This document shows, one piece after another, positions 60,402 to 64,000 of a stretch of DNA of 64,000 nucleotides. This stretch comes from Chlorophyllum brunneum. Taxonomy: Eukaryota > Basidiomycota > Agaricomycetes > Agaricales > Agaricaceae. The translations under genes and the position numbers were made by a program. The DNA lies in assembly GCA_963576785.1 (NCBI GenBank), contig OY756143.1, positions 2,356,001-2,420,000 of the forward strand, read 5' to 3'. Below the pieces are notes generated by a model that searched no databases, was not told the origin of the DNA, and saw only the letters and a list, made by a program, of their open reading frames with translations. The stretch's first letter is position 1; every line of letters begins with the position of its first letter.

Positions 60402-61697
60402 CTATCCCGCTTTAGACCGGGTATCAATCTCAGATGCTAGAGATACTCTGTCTATATCAAAATTTTGGCGAGAATATATTGGAGCTGGTTGGAGTAGGAC
60501 TCGGGGATCGGTGATGGATTGGTGTTGATGGTATTGTTGTGATTCGGTGGGACTGGTGAAATAACGTCGCCAACGAGGAAGAGTGCCTAGTGTGGGAAGG
60601 GTTGCTGTTCTGTCACAGATGCTGCGCGAGGAGTATGTCAAGTGGATATAGATTTGTAGAACCATGAGAGCGAAAACTATGCCCTGTAGAATTGTCAGAT
60701 GAGAAAGAGTGCAGAGAATGGAGGAGACAGACCACTAGTGGGACGACGGTGTCTAAGATGGGATACACTCCATTGCATCTGACAAAGTAAGTGATTAACA
60801 AAGCGAGAGTGCCGGTCGCGTAGAGAGATCCACTCTTGACTACGGCGCCGATAATGGGGAAAGCTTTACGGAACGACTGGGTGTCGGAGGTGACGCGATA
60901 AATCTTGCGGATAATAGCCGCTGGTGAAGGTGAGGAAAAAGAAACAGGGGAGAAGGACGAGGTTCTCACCGGAGCAAAAGACGTTGACCAACAAGGTCAT
61001 GGCAGTGTAGGCTGATAGCCAAGCCTTATTCACCTCGTCCTCAGACGTATGGGAAACATAGTCCTTGGTCCCGAGCACCCCGAAAACTGGGAAAGGGATT
61101 TGTCAGAGGGGACATTGCGAAAGTATATGTGTGGGGTTGAATACCGAGATTGGAGCCGAGGGGGAGCAGACTCAGGAGGATGACGATTTTGCTCTTGTCA
61201 TAGAGAATATAACATCGCCATATCTAAAGGGTTTAAGAGGATTGGGGTAGGTCGGCGCTGCGATCTGCGTACCATGATGGCATCTCCCAGCAAAGTCTGT
61301 GCAATGAAGACACATGCTTTCGCTGTTTGGAGTGGGTGGCGAAAGTTCGTGTAATAAATGGTAGGGGAGACCTTTCCGGTGAAAGCTTGGATGGCGCGGA
61401 CGAAGGAGAGCACGATATGCTTGGTGTGATGTCATTAGAGATGCAGCGATGATTGTCTGCGTCACGTACCACGGTTGAAAGGGCCATCATAACACATGCG
61501 ACAGGGGCGAGGATATTACGATGGAAGGGGTTTGGAAATATTGACTGTGTCGATAGCAGGAGAAGAATGACGAATAGAGTAAAGAAGGTGCCTGTCGGGG
61601 CTTAGTCGAGTTTGTCAGCTGGAGGGAATGGCTTACCATGTAGGAAGGAGCCCAAGAAGAGAGCAAGGAGCTGGGCAGCAGGGACGGAGAGGGACAT
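60402..61697 (-). CDS. Seven-helix membrane protein C (agaricomycete type)
   Basis: Multi-exon gene from ATG 61697 (MSLSVPAAQLLALFLGSFLH) to the stop at 60402. Hydrophobic segments in order fit seven helices: the N-terminal one, TFFTLFVILLLLSTQ, ACVMMALSTV spliced to HIVLSFVRAIQAF, ACVFIAQTLLGDAIM spliced to WRCYILYDKSKIVILLSLLP, AYTAMTLLVNVFC, GSLYATGTLALLITYF and GIVFALMVLQIYI. The block LLGDAIM(I)-W-R-C-Y is a common motif of a large agaricomycete family of receptor-like membrane proteins of unknown function. The tail of about 70 residues is cytosolic-like and Ser/Thr/Arg-rich. It differs in sequence from the two related genes at 29040 and 32214, so it is another subfamily. Several exon borders are inferred. 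Confidence 0.65.
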
Positions 61698-61881
61698 GGG
61701 GACCTGCGTAGGGTGTGTGGAGGCTTTAATAGGTGGACGAGTTCGTGATGTTCGGGCCCGCATCATTTTCGAAGGACGTGCCGGAGAAATAAAGTCGCAA
61801 CGGGCTGTCCACACCAAAATAGAAGACTCTTCCCACGCGTCCCACTCAACCACGCAGTGTCCTCTCTCCGTCCCCGCAGCC
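61698..61881. promoter_or_regulatory. Short bidirectional promoter
   Basis: 184 nt separate the start codons of the seven-helix gene (-) and the V-ATPase e-subunit gene (+). Both promoters must lie here. Confidence 0.5.
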
Positions 61882-62191
61882 ATGGCGTCCCTCTTCCCCG
61901 TCCTCCTCGTCTTTGTCATCACCGTCGCCCTCATGACATGCTCTGCCCTCTTCGTCCCCAAGGGCCCCAACCAGGTGTCCGTGCCCTGAACTGCACTCTA
62001 TCCTCGTCTGACCGTCGTCCAGCACCATGCGCACAGCGTTAATGCTCACCTTTGCAGCCACCTATCTGATGTGGATGGTCACCTATATGGCCCAGTTGCA
62101 TCCCTTGATTCGTATGTCGCGTCTTTCTCAGAATTATCTCCGCCAGCTGACACACCAAACAGAGCCCGTCTTTTCCGTCCAGGCAGAGTAA
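61882..62191 (+). CDS. VMA9: V-type H+-ATPase subunit e
   Basis: Three exons (61882-61976, 62023-62111, 62163-62191) give 70 residues, the usual length of this small membrane subunit of the V0 sector that acidifies vacuoles and endosomes. The first helix is MASLFPVLLVFVITVALMTC, followed by the family motif FVPKGPNQ. The second helix YLMWMVTYMAQLHPLI matches the conserved LMW and QLHPL block. The frame closes only if the first intron starts at 61977 (donor GTCCGT), giving NQVTMRT across the junction. The gene is too short and too interrupted to appear as one open frame. Confidence 0.88.
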
Positions 62192-62333
62192 CCGGCTGTC
62201 GTGCACCGCCCGCTGTTTCGATACCAGTATGGCCCCCTGTTTTATTCCATGCCCATATCCCATTAATCAGCCGCAGTCTTCTTGTAGCGTAATCTATAAT
62301 CCATCCACATGTTTTCTGCCCCAACCTATGCCC

Positions 62334-63944
62334 TCACGATGTCTCCTCACTCGCGTCACCGTCCCACCCAGCATTGGCATCTACTGACCCTACCGTCCTG
62401 TGCTTTTTTCCAGTCGGCGAATATTCCGCGGGACTAGCCTCATCTGCTTCGTCACTCGACCCCCACCCCACCTCTTTATGATTCTCCTTGAGTTGCGTAT
62501 AAGCGTTGCCCCAGTTGTTCCCCCCCTCGTCCTCCGTATCCCACTCAGAATTGTTCCACGAGACATCACCGTCAGCTGCCCCTGATTCCTCAAACTCACT
62601 TTCTGTCGGTTCCCATTCAGGCGGGATGTAATCCAGGCTGGATTCCTCTTCCTGCCGCCAAGGTAAAACTGGATTCGTGAGTGCACCCAGTCGCTGGATC
62701 CTCCACCTGCCCCGGTTGTTTCCCATATCTCCTTCCTTCAGCAAGTCCAGATCTTCACACTCCTCAATCGCCCGCACAAGAAACTCGATCCAACCTCCAC
62801 ATGCCATTGATATTTCGGGCTCGAACCATATTTCCTCCATGCGCATAAATGCTTCCTGTAACCCGTCCATCCTCTTGATAATCGCACCAGCGATATCTCC
62901 CAGGGATTTAGGTTGCCGGGACGAGGGATACGGTCGATGGTGGTGCTTGACATGTAATTCGTGTGATTTCGAGGGTAACGCCAATTTCATTACCGCTTCT
63001 CGGCCGCGGCTTTCTCGCTCACTATCCTCCAACATCCCTCCCTTCCTAAAACAGGCCACCGAAGATGCGTCGCCGAGCTCTTTCTCCCGGTTCCATGGGT
63101 CCGGCTCTACTGCGCGACCGACCCCTGATATCTCCACTTCATAGCCCCATTCCTTTGCAGTCGCTTCGCACCACTCTCGGAATTCCTCGACCGTCCATTC
63201 AAATTTGTGATCATCATGTCGGAATACACGATCCGTGCACCCAGTCGGATCAGGGTATCCTTTGCGGGCTGACTGGGGAGCATCTGCCGCCGTAAACCTC
63301 GCATTATACGTATACGACGGCGTGGTGATAAGGAGCAACTGCGGATGATACACCCCAAGCAGCATGGGTGCAAACGCAGGGAAGATTTCTGGCGGCAAAT
63401 GTTCAATTCTGTTGTGAATTAAGTCGAGGCTACAACTCGTCAACAGAGAGCGTTCTTACACTTCAGTGCTTACAATACACTCTATATCCACAAACTCTTC
63501 ATTCACAACTTCCAACCCTCCTTCCCACAATTTAACCTCGAGTTCTTCCCATCGTTCTTGTACACCGAATAACGACTGTCTGCTATCTTGCGAGAAATTC
63601 GGTGGAGCAGTTTCGCGCGCGGCAAACCCGAGATCGTATTTAGAGATGTCGAGGCCGTAAAGATGAGAGATATGAAGATTGGGTATTTCATCATCGTTGT
63701 ATGTAGGTGATGCTGTGTCGGGTTCTTTTGGTGGGAGAATCGAAGGAGGTGGTGGAGTAAGCCAAGGTGCTGGTTGTGAAAGTGGTAAAAGGAGTTGTCC
63801 TTCACCACATCCTACGTCGAGGACCTTTGTAACGGATTCTTTACGGAGGATGTTCAAAACCCATATTCGTCTTTGGAGATACAACTCGGGTAAGAAAGTC
63901 ACTTTGAGTTCTTGATCATAGTCATCTTCTGGTATGGTTTCCAT
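62334..63944 (-). CDS. HEN1: HEN1-type small-RNA 2'-O-methyltransferase
   Basis: Two exons (63460-63944 and 62334-63408) join to 519 residues. The start METIPEDDYDQELKVTFLPE leads to LYLQRR and the SAM-binding loop VLDVGCGEG (residues 41-49). The splice at 63459/63409 restores STEVIEHLPP, the HEN1 metal-binding E-x-x-E-H (Glu161, Glu164, His165). TTPSYTYN and FRHDDHKFEW follow, where His229 is the fourth metal ligand. These residues are specific to enzymes that methylate the 3'-terminal ribose of small RNAs. The last about 110 residues are acidic and disordered, with spaced Trp residues in WG/GW contexts. It lacks the N-terminal double-stranded-RNA-binding part of plant HEN1, like animal and bacterial forms. 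The next gene upstream lies outside the window. Confidence 0.88.
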
Positions 63945-64000
63945 TTGGGTTAAGTGACAACCCTCTTGATGATGATGATCTTCAAAGCTTCAAGTTTGAG

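Overview
The window looks like nuclear DNA of a filamentous basidiomycete, most likely an agaricomycete. Genes are close together on both strands. Almost every gene is cut by several 45-65 nt GT-AG introns. The gene content fits too: a CBM1-carrying GH10 xylanase, a microsomal cytochrome P450, F-box and HET-domain proteins, and agaricomycete-type seven-helix membrane proteins. Gene models below were built by joining exons at splice sites that restore reading frame and family motifs. Internal exon borders are inferred unless stated.

Left part (1-28.6 kb), mostly housekeeping: an ataxin-2/Pbp1 homologue, a Bub1 spindle-checkpoint kinase, a HET-domain membrane protein beside a second membrane protein of unknown function, an F-box protein, a long coiled-coil protein, Dph3, a P450, a Pro/Gly/Met-rich protein, the PP2A catalytic subunit divergent from chaperonin subunit CCT5, and a small mitochondrial protein.

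Middle part (28.6-34.3 kb) is accessory-like. Two related seven-helix receptor-like genes flank 1.8 kb of degenerate sequence that holds a diverged inverted duplication. The second receptor gene appears frameshifted where its paralogue has an intron.

Right-middle part (34.3-54.9 kb): a membrane-anchored PPP-type phosphatase, a peroxisomal enoyl-CoA hydratase/isomerase ending in AKL, a Ser/Arg-rich protein, a cytochrome b5-domain protein, an MFS sugar/quinate transporter, a PalI/SUR7-type membrane protein, a Whi5/Nrm1-like protein, a Rai1/DXO decapping enzyme, a DnaJ protein and a tail-anchored protein.

Right end (54.9-64 kb): a gene-poor 2.9 kb stretch, a secreted GH10 xylanase with two N-terminal CBM1 modules, a further seven-helix protein, the V-ATPase e subunit, and a HEN1 small-RNA methyltransferase.

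The observations most worth following are: a Trp/Gly-rich, Argonaute-hook-like tail on HEN1; a predicted 2-nt exon in the xylanase; five Phe-Thr-Pro-Phe-type repeats and an acidic kinase insert in Bub1; an intron placed exactly before the PP2A stop codon; and the HET/membrane-protein gene pair. No virus, CRISPR array, complete transposon, rRNA or convincing tRNA was seen.
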